Origin: Rhizocola hellebori
GTDB taxonomy: Bacteria; Actinomycetota; Actinomycetes; Mycobacteriales; Micromonosporaceae
DNA length: 64,000 nt
Direction: 5' to 3'
Assembly (NCBI RefSeq): GCF_016862955.1
Contig: NZ_BONY01000026.1
Location: forward strand, 62,001 to 126,000
A model generated the notes under the pieces. The model did not search any database and was not told the DNA's origin. It was given only the letters and a program-made list of their open reading frames with translations. Within the stretch, counting starts at the first letter, position 1. Each line of letters opens with the position of its first letter. Shown here piece by piece: positions 1 through 9,081 of the stretch. A program made the position numbers and the translations under genes.

Positions 1-937
1 GCAAATGTAGTCGCACTATGGTGCCGTTGTGGTGGGTGCGGATCTGCACCAGGTCACACAGCTGGTTGGCCAGCCACAGGCCGCGGCCGCCTACCTGGCC
101 GAGGCCTGGGCGCTGCCTTCCCACCAGCGGCGCGGGGTCGAAGCGCCCGTTGTCGCGCACCTCGCACACCATCGAGCCGTCCTGCCGCCAAAGGCGCAGG
201 AGGCCAGCGCCCGAGCCGTGGCACAGGCTGTTGGTGGCCAGCTCGTTGACGGCAAGCACGAGATTGCCCACGGCGGTGTCACCCAAGCCCGCTGCGCGGG
301 CCTGAGCGGCGACGAAATCGCGCATCGTGGCGAGCACTCCCGGCGTGTGCTCGAAGACCAGCTCGGCGACCGCTCCGGCCGGCTCGGGCAGCGCGCGCTC
401 AAGCTGCGCCATCGAGTGCTGAACCGGCAGGAAGGGCGGGCTGGTCTCGCGCTGGCCCGACGTGATCACCATGGGGTGGCTGCGCCGTGCCTCCTGCACC
501 ACCTCAGGCGTCAGCGCCTCGACGTCGTAGGGGCACAGCAGTTTCCACCTGCTTTCCGCGAACGCCACGTTGAGCAGGCGTTCGTGCAGCTGGCATTCGA
601 CCACTTCGCCGGCGGCCCGGCCGGGCCAGATCGGCTCCCCTACCCCGCGGACTGGCCGCTGCTCACCCGAGTGCCGCTCGAGGAAGCTCTGCCAGTGCGG
701 GATGATCCGGGCCGGGTTACGCCCGATCTCGGCCATGTCGGCGAACTGAATCCGGTCGGCCTGTTCGCCCAGCGCCGCCCGAAGATCGGAGATCCTTTCC
801 CGGCCGACGGCCACCAGGATCGGCTCGCCCGCCGCCAGCCCTTGCCGCAGGAAGGGCAGCACACCCTGCAGGAACCCTTCCCGGCCCGCATAGAAGAGCG
901 CTTCGTGGCAGAACCTGTCCACCTGCATCGTGCTCAC
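1..937 (-). CDS. MEDS-domain sensor with RsbW-like ATPase domain (C-terminus cut by window edge)
   Basis: I translated this by hand; 312 codons run off the left edge without a stop. Residues 1 to about 165 look like a MEDS domain, starting with the typical 'CHEALFYAGREGFLQGVLPF' pattern. Residues about 185 to 312 form a GHKL ATPase of the anti-sigma regulatory kind. The N-box is NELATNSLCHGSG (Asn about 231), then VRDNGRF (Asp about 262), then GGRGLWLAN. Such fusions are known in actinobacteria as anti-sigma or sensor proteins of general stress partner-switching. The ligand and target sigma factor are not visible. I chose the GTG at 937 because GAGGAG lies about 8 bases upstream; an in-frame ATG at 928 is the alternative. 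Only a few residues are probably missing at the C-terminus. Confidence 0.85.
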   Translation of the reverse strand, partial: MSTMQVDRFCHEALFYAGREGFLQGVLPFLRQGLAAGEPILVAVGRERISDLRAALGEQADRIQFADMAEIGRNPARIIPHWQSFLERHSGEQRPVRGVGEPIWPGRAAGEVVECQLHERLLNVAFAESRWKLLCPYDVEALTPEVVQEARRSHPMVITSGQRETSPPFLPVQHSMAQLERALPEPAGAVAELVFEHTPGVLATMRDFVAAQARAAGLGDTAVGNLVLAVNELATNSLCHGSGAGLLRLWRQDGSMVCEVRDNGRFDPAPLVGRQRPGLGQVGGRGLWLANQLCDLVQIRTHHNGTIVRLHL

Positions 938-1067
938 TGGGCACGCTCTCCTCAGCTCGGTTTGGCTTGAGACCGCCTGGGCCGCCTCCAAAAATACCCG
1001 CAGGGACCTACCCACTGAGGTCTACCCAGCGCTGGCCCGCCCAAACTCGCGCCGGCCAAGGATCGGC

Positions 1068-2421
1068 TCACGCCGCGTGGGGATCGATGTTGTGATTGTG
1101 GTGGAACAGGTTTCCTGGGTCCCAGCTGCGTTTGACCTCGACCAGCCGCCGATAGTTTTCCTCGCCGTAGCCGGCCACCACCCGGTCTGCTCCCTCGTCG
1201 CCGATGAAGTTGAGGTAGACGGCCCCGATCGACCACGGCATGACCGCCTCGCGGACGCTGTGCGCCCACGCCCTGCCGCGGGCGTCGTCGGCCGGGTCGG
1301 TCCACACCCCGAAGGGGTGTACGGCCCACGGCGCGCCGCGCCACGGCACCGGCCACCCAGTCGGTTCGCTGAGCACCCCACCCAGCGGGAAGACCGCGTG
1401 CATCGAGGGCGACGGGACGACCATGTCGGCAACGCTGTCGCAATAGCGGGCGACGGCCTCGTCGGGAAAGCCGCTGAGGTACTCGGCCGACCAGTAGTTG
1501 CGATGTCCGGGCGGGTCGTCGAGCATGCACTGGAAGTCGGCATAGGGCATCTCGGCCACCATGCCGCCCTTCATGCCCGAGCTTGAGCATCCCGTCGATG
1601 ACCGGCATCGCCTCGCTCTGCGGGCCCGCGTAGGCGACCAGCGCGCCGAACAGAAGCTGGCCCTGCAGATGCTCCGGAACGAACGGCGCTTCCGGCCCGG
1701 TCAGATAGATGAGCCCGCCACCGATCTCGTTGGGTGCCCGGTCGTAGAAGTCGCGAAGATTCAGCGCGATCTCGTTTCCCTTTTCCTGCGGCCACAGCAG
1801 GAGCGCGGCCGTGATCGCCGAAAGTGGATGGAGTTTGAAGGTGAAAGACGTTGCCACACCGAAGTTTCCGCCGCCTCCGTGCAGCGCCCAGAACAGGTCG
1901 GGATTCTCCTTCTCGCTCGCGGTCACCACCTTGCCGTCGGCGGTGACCAGCTCGACCTCGAGGAGGTTGTCGCAGGCGAGGCCGTACATTCGCTCGAACC
2001 AGCCGGAGCCGCCGCCGAGGGTGAACCCGCCCACGCCGGTGGTGGAGGCACGGCCACCGGTGACGGCCAGGCCGTAGGGCTCGGTGCCGCGGTCGAGATT
2101 GCTGATGGTCGCTCCCCCGCCGACCACTGCTGTGCGCGCGTCAGCATCGACGACCACCGAATTCATCAGGCGCAGATCGATGACCAAGCCGTCCTGTGCC
2201 AGAGCGGCGCCGGTGACACCGTGCCCGCCGCCGCGCACCGAGACCTCCAGCCCGGCCTCCCGCGCGTAGCTGATGGCGCGCGCAACATCCTCCGGGGTCA
2301 GGCATTGCGCGAAAATCCGGGGACGCTTGTCGACCATTGCGTTGAACAGCACGCGGCTCTCGTCGTATTGCGGATCGCCCGGCTGGATGACGTTTCCGGT
2401 GAAGCCCTCGATTGTGGCCAT
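1068..2421 (-). pseudogene. FAD-linked (BBE-type) oxidoreductase, broken by a frameshift
   Basis: The N-terminal two thirds read as a PCMH-type FAD-binding oxidoreductase of the berberine-bridge/6-hydroxynicotine oxidase kind, with the FAD-linking GGGHGVTG segment and later TTGVGGFTLGGGSGWFER. Near 1574 the frame is lost. The C-terminal part continues in the next frame from MKGGMVAEMPY to the diagnostic BBE tail NLFHHNHNIDP, ending at 1068. One extra base, or two missing ones, in the GGGCATG stretch around 1570-1576 explains the break. Repairing it gives about 450 residues, normal for the family. The start is probably the ATG at 2421 (MATIEGF); an in-frame GTG at 2481 would run into the divergent neighbour. 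The substrate is unknown. It may be a true pseudogene or a sequencing error. Confidence 0.8.
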
Positions 2422-2443
2422 CTCTTTACGGTAGGCCGGAACA

Positions 2444-3070
2444 ATGGACCGGGTGACCGTCTTTGCCGAGGAAGTCTTCACGTTCTATGAGGGCCTGAGC
2501 GCCGACAATTCAAAAACGTTCTGGAACGCCCATAAAGATGTTTATGAGAAAGCGATTCGGGAGCCGATGCGCGAGCTTTTGGAAGGGCTCGCACCCGCCT
2601 TTGCCGCCGATGTGGTGATCTTCAGGCCATACCGTGATGTCAGGTTCAGCAAGGACAAGTCGCCATACAAGACCGCCCAGGGCGGTTTCCTGGAGCTGGC
2701 CCCCGGCGTCGGCTACTACCTGCAGATCGATGCCGAAGGAGTGCTTGTGGGGGGCGGGTTTCATGCGCATGGCCGCGAGCAGACCAACCGGTTCCGCGCC
2801 GCCGTCGACGCCGAGCCGACCGGCTCAGCGCTCGAGACGATCACCGCGAAATTGGTGAAGGCCGGTTTTGTGGTCGGCGGCGAGCAGGTCCGCACCCGGC
2901 CGCGCGGGGTTGCCCCCGACCATCCCCGCCTCGATCTGATGCGGCGCGAGTATTTGACGGTCGGCAGGCAGCTTCCGCCCGAGCAGGTCACGCCCACCAC
3001 GGTCGGCAAGCATTGGCGCAGCCTCAAACCCCTTGTCATGTGGGTACTGGACAACGCCCCACCCGACTAG
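2444..3070 (+). CDS. DUF2461 (TIGR02453) family protein
   Basis: A 208-residue soluble protein that matches the DUF2461 family along its whole length. Typical features are the N-terminal FYEGLSADNSKTFWNAHKDVYE, the central FRPYRDVRFSKDKSPYKT block and the later GGGFHAHGREQ segment. The biochemical role of the family is unknown to me. The ATG at 2444 lies only 22 bases from the likely divergent start of the oxidoreductase, so they probably share a promoter region. Its stop (TAG) overlaps the stop of the convergent YcxB-like gene, the two TAG codons being offset by one base on opposite strands. Confidence 0.85.
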   Translation: MDRVTVFAEEVFTFYEGLSADNSKTFWNAHKDVYEKAIREPMRELLEGLAPAFAADVVIFRPYRDVRFSKDKSPYKTAQGGFLELAPGVGYYLQIDAEGVLVGGGFHAHGREQTNRFRAAVDAEPTGSALETITAKLVKAGFVVGGEQVRTRPRGVAPDHPRLDLMRREYLTVGRQLPPEQVTPTTVGKHWRSLKPLVMWVLDNAPPD

Positions 3071-3522
3071 CGAAGCAACCCGTTCTCGCGCAGCACGGCC
3101 CGAATCTGATCGGCCTGCTCGCTGCTCACCGGCGCCTTCGGCACCGGGATGCTCACCCCGCCGTGGCGGCGCAACAGCCAGAAGTCGCGGGTCTCCCGAG
3201 CGGTGCGGAAAGCCTTCCACTCATAGGTTGCCGAGGCCCCGCTGACATCGGCGCTGAGCCCCTGGTCGGTCAGGCGCAGCCGGGTCTCCGGGTCGCCCTT
3301 GGCCTGCCGCATCGTGCCCCACATCATGATCTCGGGGATGAAGAAGGCCAGCACTCCGAACACGACCGGGATGAGGTCACCCGCGCTTAAGGACGGGAAG
3401 ACCGACAGCACCACAATGAGTGGGCCGCCGAGGCGGAACATCCAGTATTTCCAGCCCAGAGTGGCCTTGACGGCCCGCGCCACGTAGGCGCGATCAATGG
3501 TTTGCCTGACGCTGACTTCCAC
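3067..3522 (-). CDS. YcxB-like membrane protein, start uncertain
   Basis: About 151 residues with two adjacent membrane segments (around WMFRLGGPLIVVLSVFPSLSAGDLI and VVFGVLAFFIPEIMMW). A soluble C-terminal part carries the YcxB-like pattern GLSADVSGASATYEWKAFRTARETRDFWLL. The function of the family is not established. The start is ambiguous: GTG at 3522 and TTG at 3534 are both in frame and overlap the end of yebC. The open frame continues upstream inside yebC, so translational coupling to yebC is likely. It is the last gene of the long minus-strand block. Confidence 0.65.
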   Translation of the reverse strand: MEVSVRQTIDRAYVARAVKATLGWKYWMFRLGGPLIVVLSVFPSLSAGDLIPVVFGVLAFFIPEIMMWGTMRQAKGDPETRLRLTDQGLSADVSGASATYEWKAFRTARETRDFWLLRRHGGVSIPVPKAPVSSEQADQIRAVLRENGLLR

Positions 3523-3523
3523 C

Positions 3524-4273
3524 TCAGGCGTCAAGCTTTTCCATGATGTCATCGGAGACATCGAAGTTGGCGAAGACATTCTGCACGTCGTCACAGTCGT
3601 CAAGCGCGTCGATCAGCTTGAACACCTTGCGCGCCCCGTCCTCCTCCAGCGGCACCTGCATGCTGGGGACGAAGGTGGACTCGGCCGACTCGTAGTCGAT
3701 CCCGGCGGCCTGCAACGCCTGCCGCACCGGGATCAGATCGGCCGGATCGCTGATGACCTCATAGGACTCGCCCAGGTCGTTGCACTCTTCGGCGCCCGCG
3801 TCGAGGACCGCTGTCAGCACGTCGTCTTCGGACAGACCCGCCTTGGGGACCATCACCTGACCCTTGCGGTTGAACAGGTACGCCACCGACCCGGGGTCGG
3901 CAAGGTTACCGCCGTTGCGGGTCAGGGCCGTGCGCACCTCGCTCGCCGCGCGATTGCGGTTGTCGGTGAGGCACTCGATCAGCAACGCGACACCGTTGGG
4001 GCCGTAGCCCTCGTACATGATCGTCTGCCAGTCCGCGCCGCCGGCCTCCTGGCCGGAGCCACGCTTGACCGCACGATCGATGTTGTCGTTGGGGACGGAG
4101 TTCTTCTTGGCCTTCTGAATGGCGTCAAAGAGAGTCGGGTTGCCCGCCGGATCGGCGCCGTTGCGCGCCGCGACCTCGATATTCTTGATCAGGCCGGCGA
4201 ACAGCTTGCCGCGCTTGGCATCCAGCGCCGCCTTCTTGTGCTTGGTCGTCGCCCACTTTGAGTGGCCGGACAT
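3524..4273 (-). CDS. yebC: YebC/PmpR-family protein
   Basis: A 249-residue protein with the full YebC signature: [25 protein letters not shown] at the N-terminus, [27 protein letters not shown], and [28 protein letters not shown]. It is annotated by tradition as a transcriptional regulator. More recent work on the family ties members to ribosome function at difficult peptide motifs. The ATG overlaps the pdxT stop (TAATG), so it is translationally coupled to pdxT. The same pdxS-pdxT-yebC order is found in mycobacteria and streptomycetes. Confidence 0.95.
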   Translation of the reverse strand: MSGHSKWATTKHKKAALDAKRGKLFAGLIKNIEVAARNGADPAGNPTLFDAIQKAKKNSVPNDNIDRAVKRGSGQEAGGADWQTIMYEGYGPNGVALLIECLTDNRNRAASEVRTALTRNGGNLADPGSVAYLFNRKGQVMVPKAGLSEDDVLTAVLDAGAEECNDLGESYEVISDPADLIPVRQALQAAGIDYESAESTFVPSMQVPLEEDGARKVFKLIDALDDCDDVQNVFANFDVSDDIMEKLDA

Positions 4274-4875
4274 TAGCCCTCCCGCACCATATCCACGAAT
4301 AGCCGGTGCACCCGAAGATCGCCCGTCAATTCAGGATGAAAGGAGGTGGCGAGCAGGTGACCTTGCCGAACCGCGACCATCCTACCTGTGGCCGGACCCG
4401 ACGCTACGCGGCCTAGCACCTCGACCTGATCGGAGACCGACTCAACCCATGGCGCGCGGATGAACACCGCGTTGACCGGCCCACCTTCGACGCCATCGAT
4501 GTCGACCGGCGACTCGAACGAGTCCACCTGGCGGCCGAACGCATTACGGCGCACGGTCATCCCGATGCCGCCGAAACTGCGCTGATCGGCCCGCCCGTCG
4601 AGGACCTCGTCGGCCAGCATGATCATGCCGGCGCAGGAGCCGTAGGCGGGCATGCCCTCGGCGAGGCGCTTGTGGATGGGCTCGAAGACCTCGAACGTGA
4701 GCGCCAGCTTGCTCATCGTCGTGGACTCGCCGCCGGGAATGACCAGGGCGTCGATCTCATCGATCTCGCCCGGCCGGCGGACCGGCCGGGCGATGACGTC
4801 GCATTCGGCGAGGGCAGCGAGATGTTCGCGGACGTCGCCTTGAAGCGCCAGAACCCCGATGACGAGGTCGGACAT
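4273..4875 (-). CDS. pdxT: Pyridoxal 5'-phosphate synthase glutaminase subunit
   Basis: A 200-residue class I glutamine amidotransferase that hydrolyses glutamine and channels ammonia to PdxS. The oxyanion and binding loop is PGGESTTMS near residue 47. The nucleophile is Cys81 in YGSCAGM. The catalytic His-Glu pair is in SFHPELTGD near the C-terminus. The start ATG directly follows the pdxS stop, so the two subunits are cotranslated, as expected for the PdxS12-PdxT12 complex of the DXP-independent vitamin B6 pathway. Confidence 0.96.
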   Translation of the reverse strand: MSDLVIGVLALQGDVREHLAALAECDVIARPVRRPGEIDEIDALVIPGGESTTMSKLALTFEVFEPIHKRLAEGMPAYGSCAGMIMLADEVLDGRADQRSFGGIGMTVRRNAFGRQVDSFESPVDIDGVEGGPVNAVFIRAPWVESVSDQVEVLGRVASGPATGRMVAVRQGHLLATSFHPELTGDLRVHRLFVDMVREG

Positions 4876-5778
4876 CTACCAGCCCCGCTCGGCGAGACGG
4901 TGCGGCTGCGGGATCTCTTCGACGTTGATGCCGACCATCGCCTCGCCCAGACCACGGGAGACCTTGGCGATGACATCGGGGTCGTCGTAGAAGGTGACCG
5001 CCTTGACGATGGCCTCGGCGCGCTGGGCCGGGTTGCCGCTCTTGAAGATGCCGGAACCGACGAAGACGCCCTCGGCGCCGAGCTGCATCATCATCGCCGC
5101 GTCGGCGGGGGTGGCGATGCCGCCGGCGGTGAACATGACCACCGGGAGCTTGCCGGTCTGGGCGATCTCCTTGACCAGGTCGAACGGGGCCTGCAGCTCC
5201 TTGGCCGCGACATAGAGCTCGTCCTCGGGCAGCGAGGTGAGGCGCTTGATCTCGCCGCGGATCTTGCGCATGTGGGTGGTCGCGTTGGAGACGTCGCCCG
5301 TGCCGGCCTCACCCTTCGAGCGGATCATGGCCGCGCCCTCGGTGATCCTGCGCAGGGCTTCGCCCAGGTTGGTGGCACCACAGACGAAAGGCACCGTGAA
5401 GGCCCACTTGTCGATGTGGTTGCTGTAGTCGGCGGGGGTGAGCACCTCGGACTCGTCGATGTAGTCCACGCCCAGCGCCTGGAGCACCTGCGCCTCAACG
5501 AAGTGACCTATCCGGGCCTTCGCCATCACCGGGATCGAGACGGTGTTGATGATGCCGTCGATCATGTCGGGGTCGCTCATGCGGGAGACGCCACCCTGGG
5601 CGCGGATGTCGGCAGGGACGCGCTCGAGAGCCATCACGGCGACGGCGCCGGCATCCTCGGCGATCTTGGCCTGCTCCGGCGTGACGACGTCCATGATCAC
5701 GCCACCCTTGAGCATTTCGGCCATCCCGCGCTTGACCCGGGACGTGCCGGTGACTGGCGTGTTAACAGATTCGGACAT
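4876..5778 (-). CDS. pdxS: Pyridoxal 5'-phosphate synthase lyase subunit
   Basis: A 300-residue TIM-barrel enzyme that makes PLP from ribose 5-phosphate, glyceraldehyde 3-phosphate and ammonia from PdxT. The N-terminal region holds [33 protein letters not shown]. The catalytic lysine segment [14 protein letters not shown] and the C-terminal [11 protein letters not shown] phosphate-binding region are intact. The length is normal. It lies 43 bases downstream of the membrane-protein stop at 5822 and could have its own promoter there, but no clear motif is visible. Confidence 0.96.
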   Translation of the reverse strand: MSESVNTPVTGTSRVKRGMAEMLKGGVIMDVVTPEQAKIAEDAGAVAVMALERVPADIRAQGGVSRMSDPDMIDGIINTVSIPVMAKARIGHFVEAQVLQALGVDYIDESEVLTPADYSNHIDKWAFTVPFVCGATNLGEALRRITEGAAMIRSKGEAGTGDVSNATTHMRKIRGEIKRLTSLPEDELYVAAKELQAPFDLVKEIAQTGKLPVVMFTAGGIATPADAAMMMQLGAEGVFVGSGIFKSGNPAQRAEAIVKAVTFYDDPDVIAKVSRGLGEAMVGINVEEIPQPHRLAERGW

Positions 5779-5821
5779 GGTCCAATCGTACGGCCGGGCA
5801 GGTTGAGGGCCCGACGGCCAA

Positions 5822-6328
5822 TCAATCCCTGGTGGCCCGGCTTGTGACCTGGGTCACAGATGGCAAGGTGGGATCGTCGATGTCGAAGTAGGCCGGCGCG
5901 CCGTGCCGCCGGGTCATCCGCAGCGCTCTGACCAGCGGTCTCGACCTTACCGCGAGCGCATCACGCACGAAGTCGGTGTGCACCTGGCGGGCCAGCGCCA
6001 CCCGGCGGCTGGCTGCGATAACCGCCACATCACTAGCCTCGCTCGAGTCAAGCTCTTGCTTGCGCAGCAGCCGGGTCAGATCGTTCTCGGCCGCCTCGCG
6101 GTCCTCCACTCGGGCGTCAAGAGCGCCCCGGGCCGCCGCGTAGAGATCGGGCTCGCCGTGCTCCTCCGCGAGCACCGCCGAAGTGGCCGCCCGCCGGACC
6201 AGCTGGGCGTCCAGCGCCCGCCCCGCCGAGGCCGCCCTGGCGTGCAGGCGGTCCACGCGCTTGGCGGTAAAGGTCAGGTAGAAGCCGAGCAGCGCTACCA
6301 CTGCCACGACGCCCACCAGCCAACCCAT
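5822..6328 (-). CDS. Single-pass membrane protein of the PIM locus
   Basis: 168 residues with one N-terminal membrane segment (about residues 2-21, [21 protein letters not shown]) and a cytoplasmic helical domain rich in Ala, Arg and Glu. The domain resembles LemA-like helical proteins in composition only. In mycobacteria the matching position next to pimA is held by a Nudix-type membrane protein; no Nudix box (GX5EX7REUXEEXGU) is present here. It starts 9 bases after the pimA stop, so it belongs to the same operon. The function is unknown. Confidence 0.75.
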   Translation of the reverse strand: MGWLVGVVAVVALLGFYLTFTAKRVDRLHARAASAGRALDAQLVRRAATSAVLAEEHGEPDLYAAARGALDARVEDREAAENDLTRLLRKQELDSSEASDVAVIAASRRVALARQVHTDFVRDALAVRSRPLVRALRMTRRHGAPAYFDIDDPTLPSVTQVTSRATRD

Positions 6329-6337
6329 GCGGGCATC

Positions 6338-7468
6338 TTAGAGTTCTTCGCGAACCTTCGGATCGTCGGCATAGGCGTCAATCGCCGTGGCGTAGACCTC
6401 AAGCACCTGCTCGGCGACCACCGGCCAGTCGAACTGGGCCGCCGCCTTGCTCGCCCGCTGCCCCAGCTCGTGCCGGCGGGCGTCGTCATCGAGCAGCTCC
6501 GCGAGCACCCGGGCCAGCGCCGCGCTGTCGCCGGTGGGGAACAGGGCGCCGGCCCGGCCGGAGTCCAGTACCCGGCGAAAAGCATCCAGATCGCTTGCCA
6601 CGACTGCGGACCCGGCCGCCATCGCCTCGGTGAGGATCATCCCGAAGGACTCCCCGCCGGTGTTGGGCGCGACATAGATATCGACACTTCGCAGCATTCG
6701 CGCCTTGTCCACTTCGGACACCTTGCCCAGGAAGTCGGTGCGCTTCGCGACGAGGGGCGGCAGATCGACATCGGCCAGCCCACCCGGCCCGGCCAGCAGC
6801 AGGCGCAGCCCCGGCCGCGACGGCATCAGCTCGGCGAGCGCGTCGACCAGCACCGAGAAACCCTTGCGCGACTCGGTGAAACGGCCCAGGAAACCGATCG
6901 TGCCGCCGGAACGCGGGTAGCCGGGCAGCGGCTGCGCCCCGGCGAACTTGGCCATCGCCACCCCGTTGGGGATCTCCACCGCTCCCCCGTCGAGGTGCTC
7001 CACCTGCACCCGGCGGGCCAGCGCGCTGACCGCTATCCGTGCGGTAATCCTTTCGAGGACGAGCTGGGCCACCCGCCGCCCGGCCGACATGGCGCGGGAA
7101 CGGGTCATCGCGGTGTGAAAGGTCGCCACGATCGGCCCGTCGCAGGCCATCACCGCAAGCAGGGACAGGCTCGGCGCCATCGGCTCGTGCACGTGCAGGA
7201 CGTCGAAGTCGCCCTCCTTGAGCCAGCGCCGCACCCGGGCCGCCGATATCGGCCCGAAGTTGAGCCGGGCCACGGAACCGTTGTAGGGCACGGCGACCGC
7301 GCGTCCGGCCGCGACCACATAGCTCGGCAGCACCTGGTCCTCGTCGGCCGGGGCCAGCACGCTGACCCGGTGACCCATCGCTATCAGCGTCTCGGCCAGG
7401 TCGCGAACGTGCAGCTGCACCCCGCCCGGCACGTCCAGGGAGTAGGGGCACACGATGCCGATGCGCAT
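6338..7468 (-). CDS. pimA: Phosphatidyl-myo-inositol alpha-mannosyltransferase
   Basis: A 376-residue GT-B glycosyltransferase (GT4). The N-terminus is MRIGIVCPYSLDVPGGVQLHV. The C-terminal nucleotide-sugar site carries the EX7E motif within PNTGGESFGMILTEAM. It transfers the first mannose from GDP-mannose to phosphatidylinositol on the cytoplasmic face, the first committed PIM step. I chose the ATG at 7468, which overlaps the acyltransferase stop (TGATG). Upstream in-frame sequence belongs to the neighbour. The pgsA-acyltransferase-pimA order matches mycobacteria and streptomycetes. Confidence 0.93.
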   Translation of the reverse strand: MRIGIVCPYSLDVPGGVQLHVRDLAETLIAMGHRVSVLAPADEDQVLPSYVVAAGRAVAVPYNGSVARLNFGPISAARVRRWLKEGDFDVLHVHEPMAPSLSLLAVMACDGPIVATFHTAMTRSRAMSAGRRVAQLVLERITARIAVSALARRVQVEHLDGGAVEIPNGVAMAKFAGAQPLPGYPRSGGTIGFLGRFTESRKGFSVLVDALAELMPSRPGLRLLLAGPGGLADVDLPPLVAKRTDFLGKVSEVDKARMLRSVDIYVAPNTGGESFGMILTEAMAAGSAVVASDLDAFRRVLDSGRAGALFPTGDSAALARVLAELLDDDARRHELGQRASKAAAQFDWPVVAEQVLEVYATAIDAYADDPKVREEL

Positions 7469-8358
7469 CAGGCCTCCCGCATCGGCGGCTCGGTCAGCCA
7501 GAGCTTCTGCAGCATGTGCCAGTCCACCGGGTTCGCCGCGATGCCCTTGCCGATCTCGTCGGCCACCTGCTGGGTGAGCAGCTTCACCCGCTGATCCAGC
7601 GATCCGGCTTCCGGCCCCGGCACGGGCAGCGGCCCGATCACCCGCCCGCAGGGCATGTCCGGCTCGTACCACATATTGACCACGAAAAGCGGGGCGCCTG
7701 TGCGCAGCGCGAGCATCGCCGGGCCGGCCGGCATCCGGGTGCGCCCGCCGAGGAAGCTGACCTCCACCCCGCGCGCGGAAAGATCGCGATCGGCCAGCAG
7801 CGGCACGATGTGCGCCTGTTTGATCGCCTCGATGAGCTGATCCATCGGCGGCGGGCCGCCGGTCAACGGAATGATCTTCATGCCGAGGCTCTCGCGGAAG
7901 GCACGGAATTTGCGGTAGAGCGATTCGGGTTTGAGGCGCTCGGCCACCGTGGTCACCGGAGCGCCCATCGCGGTCACCTTCGCCCCGGCCGCGTCCCAGT
8001 TGCCCGCGTGAGGCAACGCCACCACGCCGCCCGTGCCGGCCTCGTGCGCCTCGATCAGCAGCTTGACCTCATGCAGCCGGAAGCCCTCGCGCATCTGGGT
8101 CTGCGACAGTGACGGAAGCCGTAAGGCCTCCATCCAGTAGCGCGCGTAGGACCGCATCGCGGCGCGCACCATCTCCGGGGAGGCCGGCTCGCCGATCACG
8201 CAGCTCAGGTTGCGCTCCAGGCGCTGCACTCCCGGCCCTCGCTTGGCCGCGGCCCGGTCTGCCCCGGCCCGGAACAGCGCCTGCGCCATCGGCCGCGGCA
8301 TCGCCCGCACCAGCCGCCACCCGGCCGTGAACCCCAGCTCTACCAACCGTTCCTTCAC
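7468..8358 (-). CDS. Phosphatidylinositol mannoside acyltransferase (LpxL/HtrB fold)
   Basis: 296 residues from the GTG at 8358. The HX4D catalytic pair of lysophospholipid acyltransferases is visible as His118 and Asp123 in LPHAGNWDAAG. A further conserved block is LLADRDLSARGVEVSFLGG. The known homologue in mycobacteria acylates the mannose of PIM1/PIM2. GTG at 8358 overlaps the pgsA stop (GTGA) and the stop overlaps the pimA start, so the three genes are tightly coupled. Confidence 0.92.
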   Translation of the reverse strand: MKERLVELGFTAGWRLVRAMPRPMAQALFRAGADRAAAKRGPGVQRLERNLSCVIGEPASPEMVRAAMRSYARYWMEALRLPSLSQTQMREGFRLHEVKLLIEAHEAGTGGVVALPHAGNWDAAGAKVTAMGAPVTTVAERLKPESLYRKFRAFRESLGMKIIPLTGGPPPMDQLIEAIKQAHIVPLLADRDLSARGVEVSFLGGRTRMPAGPAMLALRTGAPLFVVNMWYEPDMPCGRVIGPLPVPGPEAGSLDQRVKLLTQQVADEIGKGIAANPVDWHMLQKLWLTEPPMREA

Positions 8359-8969
8359 GACTTCTGCCGTTCTTGAGCTGCCACATGCCACATCCGCTGG
8401 CCGACCGTGAAGATGGAACCCACCGCCACGATCCACAGCGCCACGGGCAGGCCCCAGTCGGGCCCGAACGCGGTGATCAGAGCACCCACCCCCACGATGA
8501 TGAGGCGTTCGGCGCGTTCGACCAGCCCCACCTGACACGACATGCCCAGGCCCTCGGCGCGCGCCTTCACGTAGGAGACCACCTGCCCGGAGACCAGGCA
8601 GATCAGCGCGGCCAGCACGGTGGGCTTGTCGCCGGAGAAAGCGAACCACCAGATGAGCGCGGAAAAGATCGCCCCGTCGGCGACGCGGTCCATTGTGGAG
8701 TCGAGCAGCGCGCCATAGCGGCTCACCGTGCCCCGGGCTCGGGCCATCGAGCCGTCCATGACATCGGTGAGACCGCATAAGGTGATCACCAGAACGGCTT
8801 CCCAGAAACGGCCACGGGCAGCGAGGAAGATCGATCCGACTACCACGCCCAGAGTTCCGACCACGGTGACCGCGTTCGGGGAAATCCCTGCGCGCAGCAG
8901 TGCCTGACCGAGAGGATCAAGCAGACGGGCTGTAGCCGCCTTCACCGTAACACCGAGGATCTTCGCCAT
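8355..8969 (-). CDS. pgsA: CDP-alcohol phosphatidyltransferase, probable phosphatidylinositol (phosphate) synthase
   Basis: 204 residues with the complete CDP-alcohol phosphotransferase signature D-X2-D-G-X2-A-R-X8-G-X3-D-X3-D. The residues are Asp69, Asp72, Gly73, Ala76, Arg77, Gly86, Asp90 and Asp94. About five to six membrane helices can be traced. In this gene order the enzyme joins CDP-diacylglycerol with inositol 1-phosphate or inositol, giving the precursor for PimA. It opens the minus-strand operon. The 112 bases before the divergent EF-G-like gene must hold both promoters. Confidence 0.92.
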   Translation of the reverse strand: MAKILGVTVKAATARLLDPLGQALLRAGISPNAVTVVGTLGVVVGSIFLAARGRFWEAVLVITLCGLTDVMDGSMARARGTVSRYGALLDSTMDRVADGAIFSALIWWFAFSGDKPTVLAALICLVSGQVVSYVKARAEGLGMSCQVGLVERAERLIIVGVGALITAFGPDWGLPVALWIVAVGSIFTVGQRMWHVAAQERQKS

Positions 8970-9081
8970 GATGCCGGTAACGATACTGGCTTAGCGAGTC
9001 GGGGTTGTGTCCGAAGGCCTGCGGGTGTCTCATCGGGAAACAAGCGTGTAACTATCGGCGGCGCGACCCTTGGAGGCCGGG

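Noticed and set aside
29-970. A 313-codon plus-strand frame at the left edge
   Set aside because: The opposite strand encodes an intact MEDS/HATPase protein with the N and G boxes in frame; the plus-strand frame has no recognisable features.
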